A DNA stretch of 26,030 nucleotides, taken from DATBFX01 sp036558305. Its GTDB lineage: Bacteria; Chloroflexota; Chloroflexia; Thermomicrobiales; UBA6265. The notes under the pieces were generated by a model that saw nothing but the letters and a program-made list of their open reading frames with translations, was not told the DNA's origin and ran no database searches. Of this stretch, positions 6,776-14,015 are shown one piece after another; positions within the stretch are counted from its first letter, which is position 1; every line of letters starts with the position of its first letter. Position numbers and translations under genes: made by a program. The stretch lies in the NCBI GenBank assembly GCA_036558305.1, contig DATBFX010000377.1, positions 1-26,030 on the forward strand, read 5' to 3'.

Positions 6776-6881
6776 GAAGCGCCGTGGTGAGGACGACTAA
6801 TCGACGGGCGGCCTGAGTGCCTCGCGGCGGACCAGGCGGGATCGCCCAAGAGTCGATCGGCAAGACGCAAGGAAGACAGAG
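6776..6881 (+). other. Gap without heptamers, rplX-rplE
   Basis: This is one of only three operon gaps over 70 nt that lack a heptamer array. It holds weak potential stems: ATCGAC near 6799 with GTCGAT near 6853, and GGCG-GGAT-CGCC near 6836. A 12-base word CGACGGGCGGCC (6802-6813) recurs exactly at 10169-10180. The SD AAGGAAG lies at 6869-6875. No small gene was recognised. Confidence 0.6.
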
Positions 6882-7430
6882 ATGGCGAGACTCCAGGATC
6901 GATACCGAAGCGACGTCGTCGAACAGTTGATGACGGAGTTCGGCTACAAGAACGTGATGCAGGTGCCGAAGATCGAGAAGATCGTCCTCAACATCGGACT
7001 GGGTGAAGCCATCCAGAACGCGAAGGCGATCGACGCGGCCGTCGGCGATCTCTCGACGATCACCGGTCAGAAACCGGTCGTGACCCGAGCCAAGAAGTCG
7101 ATCGCGGCCTTCAAACTGCGCGCCGGGATGCCGATCGGGGCGATGGTGACGCTGCGCGGGCCGCGGATGTACGAGTTTCTCGACCGGCTGGTGAGCACGG
7201 CGCTGCCGCGGATCCGCGACTTCCGCGGGGTTTCGCCGAACGCCTTCGACGGGCGCGGCAACTACACGCTCGGTCTGCGGGAGCAGATCGTCTTCCCGGA
7301 GATCGACTACGACAAGATCGACAAGACGCGCGGGCTCGAATTGAGCATCGTGACGACCGCGAAGACCGACCAGGAGGGCCGCCGGCTACTCGCGCTGCTC
7401 GGCATGCCCTTCGCGAAGACCGAAGCGTAA
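6882..7430 (+). CDS. rplE: 50S ribosomal protein L5
   Basis: L5 binds 5S rRNA and contacts the P-site tRNA elbow. The 182-residue product has MQVPKIEKIVLNIGLGEA near residue 26, the ITGQKPVVTRAKKSIAAFKLRAG stretch in the middle, and the C-terminal GRGNYTLGLREQIVFPEIDYDKID. Length and order (L24-L5-S14) are standard for the spc operon. The gap to rpsN is 18 nt. Confidence 0.97.
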   Translation: MARLQDRYRSDVVEQLMTEFGYKNVMQVPKIEKIVLNIGLGEAIQNAKAIDAAVGDLSTITGQKPVVTRAKKSIAAFKLRAGMPIGAMVTLRGPRMYEFLDRLVSTALPRIRDFRGVSPNAFDGRGNYTLGLREQIVFPEIDYDKIDKTRGLELSIVTTAKTDQEGRRLLALLGMPFAKTEA

Positions 7431-7448
7431 CGGATCAGGAGAGTCAGG

Positions 7449-7634
7449 ATGGCGAAGAAGTCGTGGGTTGTCAGGGCGCAAAAGCCGCCGAAGTTCGAAG
7501 TGCGGGCGGTCAACCGCTGCCGCATCTGTGGACGCAGCCGCGCCTACATGCGGAAATTCGGCGTCTGCCGGATCTGCTTCCGCGAACTCGCTTCCGAAGG
7601 CAAGTTGCCCGGAGTCACGAAGTCGAGCTGGTAA
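7449..7634 (+). CDS. rpsN: 30S ribosomal protein S14, zinc type (S14Z)
   Basis: S14 completes the 30S head next to S3, S10 and S19. The 61-residue length and two CxxC pairs, Cys24/Cys27 and Cys40/Cys43 (NRCRICGRSRAYMRKFGVCR), identify the short zinc-binding type rather than the roughly 100-residue zinc-free paralogue. AGGAGAG upstream of ATG 7449 gives good spacing. A zinc-free duplicate elsewhere could exist for zinc starvation, but none is in this window. Confidence 0.97.
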   Translation: MAKKSWVVRAQKPPKFEVRAVNRCRICGRSRAYMRKFGVCRICFRELASEGKLPGVTKSSW

Positions 7635-7638
7635 AACG

Positions 7639-7705
7639 GAGTACCGAGCTTCGAGCTTCGAGCTTCGAGAAGCGCGGATCACTCGAAGCTCGAAGCTCGG
7701 TACTC
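7639..7705 (+). repeat. Inverted heptamer array, rpsN-rpsH gap (24-bp perfect arms)
   Basis: The left perfect arm (7639-7662) reads GAGTACC followed by GAGCTTC units; one more unit continues to 7669. The right arm (7682-7705) is its exact reverse complement over 24 bases. The outer seven bases GAGTACC/GGTACTC are not a heptamer copy but a shared end tag. GGTACTCG also ends the array in the rpsK-rpsD gap, which uses the same AGCTTCG word. The array starts five bases after the rpsN stop. Confidence 0.95.
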
Positions 7706-7733
7706 GGAACTCGTACGCACGGAGACGCAACGC

Positions 7734-8132
7734 ATGGCAGTCAACGATCCGATTAGCGATTTGCTGACCAGGATTCGGAACGCCGGCATGGCCCGCAAGG
7801 CAGAGGTGCTGATGCCGTCGACCAAGGTCCTGGTCGCGATCGTCGAAATCCTCAAGCAAGAGGGCTACATCGCCGACTACGAAGTGCTCGAAAAGCGCCC
7901 GCAAAACCAGCTCAGGATTGCGCTGCGCTATGGTCCCGACAAGCGGCACACGATCCGCGAGATCAAGCGCGTCAGCAAGCCCGGCCTGCGCGTCTACGCC
8001 GGCAAGAACGACATCCCGCGGGTGCGGAGTGGACTCGGCATCGCCGTCGTCAGCACCCCGCAAGGCGTCATGACCGGCTACGAAGCCCGCAAACGCGGCA
8101 TCGGTGGAGAAGTGCTCTGCACGGTCTTCTGA
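7734..8132 (+). CDS. rpsH: 30S ribosomal protein S8
   Basis: S8 is a primary binder of the 16S rRNA central domain and in E. coli the spc operon repressor. The 132-residue product opens with NDPISDLLTRIRNAGMA and ends with the conserved VSTPQGVMTGYEARKRGIGG and GEVLCTVF. GGAG at 7721 precedes ATG 7734 at a slightly long distance. Neighbours rpsN and rplF are as expected. Confidence 0.97.
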   Translation: MAVNDPISDLLTRIRNAGMARKAEVLMPSTKVLVAIVEILKQEGYIADYEVLEKRPQNQLRIALRYGPDKRHTIREIKRVSKPGLRVYAGKNDIPRVRSGLGIAVVSTPQGVMTGYEARKRGIGGEVLCTVF

Positions 8133-8201
8133 GTGGCAAGTTCAACGTGACAAGTGACAAGTTCGGGTTCACTTGCGACTTGCCACTTGACACTTGCTAC
8201 T
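8133..8201 (+). repeat. Inverted heptamer array, rpsH-rplF gap
   Basis: The left arm (8133-8160) has units GTGGCAA, GTTCAAC, GTGACAA and GTGACAA. The right arm (8169-8201) has TCACTTG, CGACTTG, CCACTTG, ACACTTG and a partial unit. The period of seven is exact although individual units differ, and the arms still pair over most of their length. It begins right after the rpsH stop and ends about six bases before the AGGAG of rplF. Confidence 0.9.
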
Positions 8202-8218
8202 GCGACAGGAGTGAGGAG

Positions 8219-8764
8219 ATGTCGAGAATCGGACGAAAACCGATCCCGGTGCCCGCGAACGTCGAGCTCGTGATCGAGGACGGCAACGTCGTCACGGTAA
8301 AGGGGCCGAAGGGGCAACTCGCGGCGACCTTTGCGCCGTCGATCATCCTGGAGAGGGAATACGGCACGGTCAACGTCTCGCGCCCCGACGACTCCCGCCA
8401 GAATCGCGCGTTGCACGGTCTGACGCGTACGCTGCTCAACAACATGGTCGTCGGCGTTACCGACGGATTCCGGAAAAACCTTGAGATCCAGGGCGTCGGA
8501 TATCGCGCGGCACTGGATGGCAAGACGCTGGTACTGAACGTCGGCTTCTCCCACCCGGTGCGCATGACGCCGCCGGATGGGATCAGCTTCGCCGTCGACG
8601 GGTTGACCAAGGTCGCCGTGCTGGGGTTTGACAAGCAGCTCGTCGGCGAAGAGGCGGCCCGCATCCGCCGCGTCCGCCCGCCCGAACCGTACAAGGGCAA
8701 GGGCATCCGTTACGAGGGTGAGCAAGTCCGCCGCAAGGCCGGCAAGACGGGCAAGGCGAAGTAA
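8219..8764 (+). CDS. rplF: 50S ribosomal protein L6
   Basis: L6 lies near the factor-binding site of the 50S subunit and consists of two similar domains. The 181-residue product opens MSRIGRKPIPVP, has NMVVGVTDGFRKNLEIQGVG in the middle and the C-terminal signature RRVRPPEPYKGKGIRYEGE. A longer frame starts at 8147, but it would be read through the repeat array; ATG 8219 with AGGAG at 8207-8211 gives the family start. Confidence 0.96.
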   Translation: MSRIGRKPIPVPANVELVIEDGNVVTVKGPKGQLAATFAPSIILEREYGTVNVSRPDDSRQNRALHGLTRTLLNNMVVGVTDGFRKNLEIQGVGYRAALDGKTLVLNVGFSHPVRMTPPDGISFAVDGLTKVAVLGFDKQLVGEEAARIRRVRPPEPYKGKGIRYEGEQVRRKAGKTGKAK

Positions 8765-8766
8765 CG

Positions 8767-8815
8767 AGTGGCAAGTGGCAAGTAGTTGGTTTCTTGCCAC
8801 TTGCCACTTGCCACT
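8767..8815 (+). repeat. Inverted heptamer array, rplF-rplR gap
   Basis: This is the smallest array: two GTGGCAA units on the left (8768-8781) and three CTTGCCA units plus CT on the right (8793-8815). AGTGGCAAGTGGCAAG (8767-8782) and its exact reverse complement (8793-8808) give a perfect 16-bp stem around a 10-base loop. It lies two bases after the rplF stop, and its end touches the GGAGATGG ribosome site of rplR. Confidence 0.92.
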
Positions 8816-8827
8816 GGAGATGGTGAC

Positions 8828-9202
8828 ATGCGAGTCAAGTATCGGAAGGCCCTGAGCCCGCGCAAGCGGCGACACGTGCGCGTCAGGGCGAAGGTCAGCG
8901 GGACGCCGGCGCGGCCAAGGCTGAACGTCTTTCGGTCATCGGCGCACATTTATGCGCAGGTGATCGACGACGTGGCCGGCCACACCCTCGCCGCGGCCAG
9001 CGATCTCGAAGCCGAGATCCGCGAGCGGGCGGGCGAAGACGCGACCAAGACGGCGCGGGCGAAGACGGTCGGTCAGATCATCGCCGAGCGCGCCAAGGCC
9101 GCGGGGATCGAGACGGTCGTTTTCGATCGCGGCGGCTTCTTGTACCACGGCCGCGTCAAGGCGGTCGCCGAGGGAGCCCGCGAGGGCGGACTTGCATTTT
9201 GA
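8828..9202 (+). CDS. rplR: 50S ribosomal protein L18
   Basis: L18 carries 5S rRNA onto the large subunit together with L5. The 124-residue product has the basic N-terminal part with LSPRKRRHVRVRAKVSGT, RPRLNVFRSSAHIYAQVIDD at residues 29-48 and the C-terminal VVFDRGGFLYHGRVKAVAEGAREGG. A longer frame starts at 8786 inside the repeat; ATG 8828, with GGAG just after the array, gives the family length. Confidence 0.96.
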   Translation: MRVKYRKALSPRKRRHVRVRAKVSGTPARPRLNVFRSSAHIYAQVIDDVAGHTLAAASDLEAEIRERAGEDATKTARAKTVGQIIAERAKAAGIETVVFDRGGFLYHGRVKAVAEGAREGGLAF

Positions 9203-9276
9203 GGCGGAAGGCGGAAGGCGGAAGGCGGAAGGAGAACGATGAGTCTCTTCCGCATTCCGCCCCCCGCCTTCCGCCC
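9203..9276 (+). repeat. Inverted heptamer array, rplR-rpsE gap
   Basis: The left arm (9203-9232) has four perfect GGCGGAA units plus GG. The right arm (9248-9276) has TTCCGCA, TTCCGCC, CCCCGCC and TTCCGCC, which pair with the left except at two drifted positions. The array starts at the base after the rplR stop. The same word is used in the rpsC-rplP gap and a close relative in the rpmJ-rpsM gap. Confidence 0.93.
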
Positions 9277-9296
9277 TCGCTGAGATGGAGTAACGG

Positions 9297-9959
9297 ATGG
9301 ATCGCGACGACCGAGGCTCGCGACGACGCTCGGCGGAGACCGAAGCGCCGGAGTTCGAAGAGCGAGTCGTGCAAATCAACCGGGTTGCCAAGGTGGTGAA
9401 GGGCGGCCGTCGCTTCAGCTTCGGCAGCATCATCGTCGTCGGCGACGGCAAGGGCCGGGTCGGGGTCGGTCTCGGGAAGGCCGGCGAGGTCCCGGATTCG
9501 ATCCGCAAGGGCGTCGAGGCGGCCAAGAAGGGGATGATCCTCGTACCGCTCGACGGGACGACGATTCCCCACGAGATCACCGATAGCTACGGCGCCTCGA
9601 CCGTCCTTCTCAAACCGGCTGCGCCGGGTACCGGCGTGATCGCCGGTGGTGCGGTCCGCGCCGTCGTCGAGGCGGCCGGAATCAAGGACGTCTTGACGAA
9701 GTCGCACGGCAGCAACAACCCGGTCAACGTCACCCGCGCGACGATCAAGGCACTGACGCAGTTGGAGTCGGTCGAGGCGGTGGCGGCGCGCCGCCGCCGG
9801 TCGGGCACGCTGCGACGGCCGACGGCGAACGCGACGGCGGCAACGACGGCGCTACCGGCGCGGCCGATCCAGGGTGGACCGCCGCCGGCGGCGACGCCGG
9901 ATCGCGGTCGCGGTGGTCGCGGTGGTCAGGGTCGCGGCCGCAGGAGTGAGCAGACATGA
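9297..9959 (+). CDS. rpsE: 30S ribosomal protein S5 with Arg/Gly-rich tail
   Basis: S5 stabilises the 30S body-head junction and affects decoding accuracy. The core is standard: VVQINRVAKVVKGGRRFSF at residues 24-42, GDGKGRVGVGLGKAGEVPDSI, and GSNNPVNVTRATIKAL near 138-153. At 220 residues it is well over the roughly 167 of E. coli. The excess is a low-complexity C-terminal tail from about residue 166, first Ala/Thr/Pro-rich and then Arg/Gly-rich (RGRGGRGGQGRGRR). The SD is GGAG at 9287-9290. The stop overlaps rpmD in an ATGA junction. Confidence 0.96.
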   Translation: MDRDDRGSRRRSAETEAPEFEERVVQINRVAKVVKGGRRFSFGSIIVVGDGKGRVGVGLGKAGEVPDSIRKGVEAAKKGMILVPLDGTTIPHEITDSYGASTVLLKPAAPGTGVIAGGAVRAVVEAAGIKDVLTKSHGSNNPVNVTRATIKALTQLESVEAVAARRRRSGTLRRPTANATAATTALPARPIQGGPPPAATPDRGRGGRGGQGRGRRSEQT

Positions 9960-10168
9960 GCGACCGCAACGCGACAAACGGCACCGGCGGCACGCTTCGG
10001 GTCAAGTTGGTCCGAAGCACGATCGGCAAACCGAAGGACCAGGAAGCGACGGTACGGTCGCTCGGGCTACGAAAGCTGCATCAGACGGTTGAGCTTCCCG
10101 ATACGCCGTCGGTTCGGGGTATGGTTAAGAAGGTGCGTCACCTCCTGAACGTCGAGGGTGCCGAGTAG
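9956..10168 (+). CDS. rpmD: 50S ribosomal protein L30
   Basis: L30 is a small 50S protein with a ferredoxin-like fold. The 70-residue product has LRVKLVRSTIGKPKDQEATV and RSLGLRKLHQTVELPDTPSVRG as expected, with about twelve extra N-terminal residues. ATG 9956 overlaps the rpsE stop by four bases. It is followed by a 48-nt gap with a GCCGGC-CAA-GCCGGC stem (10178-10192) and the 12-base word shared with 6802-6813. Confidence 0.96.
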   Translation: MSDRNATNGTGGTLRVKLVRSTIGKPKDQEATVRSLGLRKLHQTVELPDTPSVRGMVKKVRHLLNVEGAE

Positions 10169-10216
10169 CGACGGGCGGCCGGCCAAGCCGGCGGCAACGC
10201 GGATCGAGACGAAACG

Positions 10217-10792
10217 ATGCCACTGAATCTCAGCGATCTGCGCCCGAACGAGGGCGCGAAAACCAAAAAGAAGCGGGTCGGTCGCGGTACCGGGAGCGGG
10301 CACGGCAAGACGTCCGGTCGCGGCACCAAGGGACAAAAGGCCCGGTCCGGTCCCGGCGTTCGCCCCGGTTTCGAGGGCGGTCAGTTGCCGCTCCAAAAGC
10401 GCCTCCCGTACAAGCGCGGTTTTACCAACATCCACAAAACGCGCTGGGAGGTCGTCAATCTGGATCGACTCGCCGAATTGGAGATCGACGGACCGATCAC
10501 GCCGGAGGCGCTCTACGAGCGCGGTGCGATCCGCGGTCTCGAATTCCCGGTCAAGATCCTCGGCCGGGGTGAGGTAACGACGGCGCTGGAGATCCACGCG
10601 CACGCGTTCTCCGCCTCGGCTCGGGCGCAGATCGAGTCGGCCGGTGGCAGTGTCACCGAACTCGAACGGACGGACCGCTGGACCGAAGCGAGACCGCGCA
10701 GCCGCCGGTTGCCGCTCAACCGCGAACTGAAGCAGGCGCGCTTCGGCAAGGTCGGTGGTCCGCAGAAACGCGAAGAGGTGACCGGCAGCTAA
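10217..10792 (+). CDS. rplO: 50S ribosomal protein L15 with C-terminal extension
   Basis: L15 threads a long basic N-terminal arm through the 50S subunit. The product opens MPLNLSDLRPNEGAKTKKKR, then GRGTGSGHGKTSGRGTKGQ and GFEGGQLPLQKRLPYKRGF; the globular C-terminal part ends near residue 150. It is 191 residues against about 144 in E. coli; the last 40 or so (from TDRWTEARP) form a basic tail of unknown role. The ribosome site is weak (a GAG before ATG 10217), so translation may depend on coupling with rpmD. Confidence 0.96.
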   Translation: MPLNLSDLRPNEGAKTKKKRVGRGTGSGHGKTSGRGTKGQKARSGPGVRPGFEGGQLPLQKRLPYKRGFTNIHKTRWEVVNLDRLAELEIDGPITPEALYERGAIRGLEFPVKILGRGEVTTALEIHAHAFSASARAQIESAGGSVTELERTDRWTEARPRSRRLPLNRELKQARFGKVGGPQKREEVTGS

Positions 10793-10820
10793 GACCGCCG
10801 GTTGCCAGGGGGATGTCGCC

Positions 10821-12149
10821 ATGCTTCAGGCCGTCATCAGTGCCTTCAAAATCCCCGATCTTCGCCGCAAGATCCTGTTCACGCTGGCGATGCTGGTGAT
10901 CTTCCGCTTCATCGCCAGTATCCCCGTGCCCGGTGTCAACCGGAAGGATCTGTCCAACTTCATCGACAACAACCAACTCCTCGGCATGCTCAACCTCTTC
11001 TCCGGGAGCGGACTCAAGACCTTTTCCGTCGTCGCACTCGGCGTCTACCCCTACATCACCGCTTCGATCATCATGCAGCTGATGACGCCGATCATCCCCC
11101 GCCTCAACGATCTCTCAAACGAAGGGCAGCAAGGTCGGAACAAGATCAACCAGTACACCCACTGGCTGACGGTTCCCCTTGCGCTGCTTCAGGCCTACGG
11201 CCACGCGCTCCTCTTCTCCTCCAAGGCCGCCCAGGCGCAAAGCAGCAGCGGTAAACCACTACTTGCAAACTTTGGTCTCTTCGACCGCGACACGTTCCTG
11301 CCGACCATCACGGTCCTGATCTCGATGACCGCGGGGACGATGCTGCTCGTCTGGATGGGCGAGTTGATCACCGAGAACGGTATCGGCAACGGAACGTCGA
11401 TCATCATCTTCGGCGGTATCGTCGCGAACTTGCCGAGTGCCGTGGGCCGTCTCGGATCGAGCGGTTCGCTGGCAGACAACGTGATCGGCACCGTCATGTT
11501 CGTGGCCCTGGCCCTGATTACGGTGGTGGGGATCGTACTCATCAACGAGGGGCAGCGTCGCATCCCGGTACACCACGCGAAGCGGATCCGCGGCAACCGC
11601 CAGTACGGCGGCAACACGACATTCATCCCGCTCAAGGTCAACTCGGCCGGGATGATCCCGCTGATCTTCGCCGTCAGCATCATGGTCTTCCCCGGCATGA
11701 TCGCCAACTTCTTCCAGGGCTCCAGCAAGGAGTGGGTGCAGAACCTGGGCAAAGACCTGAACCGCATCTTCAGTCCGAACACACCCCTCTACAACCTGAT
11801 CTACTTCTTCATGGTGGTCGGCTTCACCTACTTCTACACCATGGTCATCTTTCAGCAGCAGAAGATCCCGGAAAACCTGCAGCGCCAGGGCGCCTTTATC
11901 CCCGGCGTTCGTCCCGGACGGAACACCGCGATCTACCTGCAACGGGTGTTGACGCGGATCACGCTGATCGGCGCCCTCTTCCTCGGCGTCGTCGCGGTCC
12001 TGCCGTTCATCGCCTCGGAGATCACCGGGGTGAAGACGCTGTTGATCAGTGCGACCTCAATGCTCATCGTCGTCGGCGTCGCGATCGACACGATGCGCCA
12101 GCTCGAAGCGCAGCTGATGATGCGCAACTACGAAGGGTTTATCCGGTAG
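10821..12149 (+). CDS. secY: Preprotein translocase subunit SecY
   Basis: SecY is the inner-membrane channel through which Sec substrates are exported or inserted, with SecE and SecG. The 442-residue product has the normal length and ten hydrophobic segments. Signatures are IPVPGVN in the first loop, the plug region with LFSGSGLKTFSVVALGVYPYITASI, ENGIGNGTSIIIFGGI, the cytoplasmic loop with RRIPVHHAKRIRG and the C-terminal ENLQRQGAFIPGVRPG. GGGGGA upstream of ATG 10821 is the ribosome site. Order rplO-secY-adk-map is the usual spc-operon end. Confidence 0.98.
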   Translation: MLQAVISAFKIPDLRRKILFTLAMLVIFRFIASIPVPGVNRKDLSNFIDNNQLLGMLNLFSGSGLKTFSVVALGVYPYITASIIMQLMTPIIPRLNDLSNEGQQGRNKINQYTHWLTVPLALLQAYGHALLFSSKAAQAQSSSGKPLLANFGLFDRDTFLPTITVLISMTAGTMLLVWMGELITENGIGNGTSIIIFGGIVANLPSAVGRLGSSGSLADNVIGTVMFVALALITVVGIVLINEGQRRIPVHHAKRIRGNRQYGGNTTFIPLKVNSAGMIPLIFAVSIMVFPGMIANFFQGSSKEWVQNLGKDLNRIFSPNTPLYNLIYFFMVVGFTYFYTMVIFQQQKIPENLQRQGAFIPGVRPGRNTAIYLQRVLTRITLIGALFLGVVAVLPFIASEITGVKTLLISATSMLIVVGVAIDTMRQLEAQLMMRNYEGFIR

Positions 12150-12154
12150 CTCCG

Positions 12155-12266
12155 AGCCGCTAGCCGCTAGCCGCTAGCCGACCTTGGCGGGCCGTCAGCG
12201 TCCCCGATCACGGAAGGCAAATGGCGAGCGAATGGCTAGCGGCTAGCGGCTAGCGGCTAGCGGCTA
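12155..12266 (+). repeat. Inverted heptamer array, secY-adk gap
   Basis: The left arm (12155-12180) has three AGCCGCT units plus AGCCG. The right arm (12234-12266) has four GGCTAGC units plus GGCTA, and includes the exact reverse complement of the left. The spacer of about 53 bases is long. The right arm stops only three bases before the adk ATG and leaves no room for a ribosome-binding site. It starts five bases after the secY stop. Confidence 0.95.
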
Positions 12267-12269
12267 AAG

Positions 12270-12938
12270 ATGCACGTCATCCTGATGGGTCCGCAGGGAG
12301 CGGGAAAGGGCACACAGGCCGACATCATCGGTCCGCGTCTTGGACTCTCGAAGTTGTCGACGGGCGAGTTGTTTCGCGCCGCCATCGCGGCCGATAGTCC
12401 GCTTGGCCAGGAGATCAAAGGACCGTACGACCGCGGCGAGTTGATCCCCGACGACCTCACGCTGGGATTGGTCGAGGAACGGCTCGAGGAGATCGGCGAG
12501 AACCCCGACATCCGCGGGGCTCTCTTCGACGGTTTCCCGCGGACGCGGGCTCAGGCGGAGGGGCTCGACGCGGTGCTCGCCAAGCGAGGCGAAAAGATCG
12601 ACGCGGTCGTCGAAATCTCGGTCCCGCGCGGCTCGTTGATTGAGCGACTCGCCGGCCGCCGGGTCTGCCCGAATTGCGGTGCAACCTACCACGTCGTCTT
12701 CAACCCGCCAAAGGTCGACGGCATCTGCGACCGCTGCGGTAGCCGGCTGATCCAGCGCGAAGACGACACACCCGAGGCGATCGGCCGGCGCCTGGATCTC
12801 TACGACGAAAAGACGGCTCCGCTCCTGGCGTTCTACGACGAGCGGGGTCTGCTGAAACGGGTGAGCGGTGACCAACCGATTGACCAGGTTACGGAAGACA
12901 TCCTTGCTGCGATCAAGCGGACCGCGGCTCATCAATAG
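12270..12938 (+). CDS. adk: Adenylate kinase, zinc-binding long form
   Basis: Adenylate kinase interconverts ATP + AMP and 2 ADP in the cytoplasm. The 222-residue product has the P-loop GPQGAGKG (residues 7-14), the AMP-site TGELFR and the DGFPRT motif (87-92). The LID domain carries four cysteines, Cys133, Cys136, Cys153 and Cys156, that would hold a structural zinc as in Gram-positive and thermophilic enzymes. MHVILMGPQGAGKG fits the family start, yet the sequence before ATG 12270 is repeat (CGGCTAAAG) with no SD. Confidence 0.97.
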   Translation: MHVILMGPQGAGKGTQADIIGPRLGLSKLSTGELFRAAIAADSPLGQEIKGPYDRGELIPDDLTLGLVEERLEEIGENPDIRGALFDGFPRTRAQAEGLDAVLAKRGEKIDAVVEISVPRGSLIERLAGRRVCPNCGATYHVVFNPPKVDGICDRCGSRLIQREDDTPEAIGRRLDLYDEKTAPLLAFYDERGLLKRVSGDQPIDQVTEDILAAIKRTAAHQ

Positions 12939-12951
12939 GCGGCAGCTGCCG

Positions 12952-13719
12952 ATGGCGGTCACGATCAAGAACGGGCGCGAGATCGAGCGGATGCGACAGG
13001 CCGGCTCTGTCGTGGCGTTGATTCACAACCGCATCGAGGAGGCGGTTCGGCCGGGCGTGACGACGCGCGACCTCGACGACATTGCCCGCGAGACACTCGA
13101 AGAGACCGGCGCCCGATCCCTCTTCCTCGGGCACATGGGGTTTACCGGACGCATCTGCGCTTCGGTGAACGAAGAGATCGTCCACGGCATCCCCGGCAAG
13201 CGGACGCTGCGCGATGGCGACATCATCTCGATCGACGTCGGCGCGATCGTCGGCGGTTACTGCGGGGACTCGGCCTGGACCTATCCGGTTGGATTGATTG
13301 CGCCCGCAGCGAGCGAACTCCTCCGGGTCACGGAAGCGTCGCTCTACGAGGGGATAGCGGCGGCACGCCCCGGCAACCGTCTGGGGGCGATCGGGCACGC
13401 GATCGAGACGTACGCCCGAACGCGGGGCTATGGCATGGTCCGCGAATACGGCGGTCACGGCATCGGCCGGCAGATGTGGGAGGAACCGCACGTCCCGAAC
13501 CACGGCAACCCGAACGAAGGCATCGTCCTCCGACCGGGCATGACGCTGGCGATCGAGCCGATGCTGACGACCGGTGGCGACGAGACGCGGGTGCTCGCGG
13601 ACGAATGGACGGTGGTGACGGCCGATTCGTCACTCGCGGCGCATTTCGAGCACACCGTCGCCATCACCGGCGGGGACCCGGAAATCTTGACGAAAAGGCT
13701 GGCTGCCGTGGTACACTAA
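12952..13719 (+). CDS. map: Methionine aminopeptidase, type I
   Basis: MetAP removes the initiator Met from nascent proteins. The 255-residue product has the pita-bread fold signatures and all five metal ligands: Asp95 (IDVGA), Asp106 (CGDSAW), His169 (GGHGIG), Glu202 (AIEPM) and Glu233 (FEHT). A longer frame reaches to 12868 inside adk, but ATG 12952, 13 bases after the adk stop, gives the typical MAVTIKNGREIERMRQAG start. The ribosome site is weak. A possible promoter for the next genes lies in its last codons. Confidence 0.96.
   Translation: MAVTIKNGREIERMRQAGSVVALIHNRIEEAVRPGVTTRDLDDIARETLEETGARSLFLGHMGFTGRICASVNEEIVHGIPGKRTLRDGDIISIDVGAIVGGYCGDSAWTYPVGLIAPAASELLRVTEASLYEGIAAARPGNRLGAIGHAIETYARTRGYGMVREYGGHGIGRQMWEEPHVPNHGNPNEGIVLRPGMTLAIEPMLTTGGDETRVLADEWTVVTADSSLAAHFEHTVAITGGDPEILTKRLAAVVH
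13687..13717 (+). promoter_or_regulatory. Candidate promoter before rpmJ-alpha operon
   Basis: TTGACG (13687-13692) and TACACT (13712-13717) resemble sigma-70 -35 and -10 boxes. The 19-base spacing is longer than ideal, but TGG just before the -10 gives an extended -10 element. The site overlaps the end of map and would start a transcript with a leader of about 175 nt in front of rpmJ. This is pattern reading only. Confidence 0.4.
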
Positions 13720-13898
13720 GCATTCCGGCGCACGTCGCGAGGCGTGCGCTCTTGCCGTGTGCGCCACCCCACGCCGAGTGCATCCGGCCCGACAGTTGTT
13801 CACCCGTGGACAGGTGCGATGCGATCGCCCGTCTCTCGGGCGGGATGTGGGAGGTTGTCGCCCTGACTCCGGTGAGGGCGTCGCGAAAGAGGCAAACG
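13720..13898 (+). other. Structured 179-nt leader in place of infA
   Basis: This is the longest non-coding gap in the operon that holds no heptamers. It holds GCGCACG (13728-13734) paired with CGTGCGC (13743-13749), CACC/GGTG (13801-13816), CGCCCG/CGGGCG (13826-13842) and CGCCCT/AGGGCG (13859-13880), followed by the rpmJ SD AAAGAGG. infA, normally here, is absent, and 179 nt cannot hold its roughly 216-nt frame. It could be the site where S4 or another r-protein regulates the alpha operon, but no known leader family was recognised. Confidence 0.5.
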
Positions 13899-14012
13899 AT
13901 GAAGGTAGCGGCTTCCGTGACGCGCCGCTGCGAGCGGTGCAAGGTCATTCGACGCAAGGGGGTCATTCGCGTCATCTGCACGAACCCCAAGCACAAGCAA
14001 CGGCAGGGCTAG
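13899..14012 (+). CDS. rpmJ: 50S ribosomal protein L36, zinc type
   Basis: L36 is the smallest 50S protein and helps fold 23S rRNA late in assembly. The 37-residue product has the zinc ligands Cys11, Cys14, Cys27 and His32 and the usual VIRRKGVIRVIC and KHKQRQG parts. The SD AAAGAGG at about 13886-13892 fits ATG 13899. It opens the alpha part of the cluster (L36-S13-S11-S4-alpha-L17). Longer frames running through it from upstream are not supported. Confidence 0.96.
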   Translation: MKVAASVTRRCERCKVIRRKGVIRVICTNPKHKQRQG

Positions 14013-14015
14013 AAC

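Noticed and set aside
13720..13898. A hidden infA gene between map and rpmJ
   Set aside because: The gap is too short for a 72-residue protein, and no frame shows IF-1 features.
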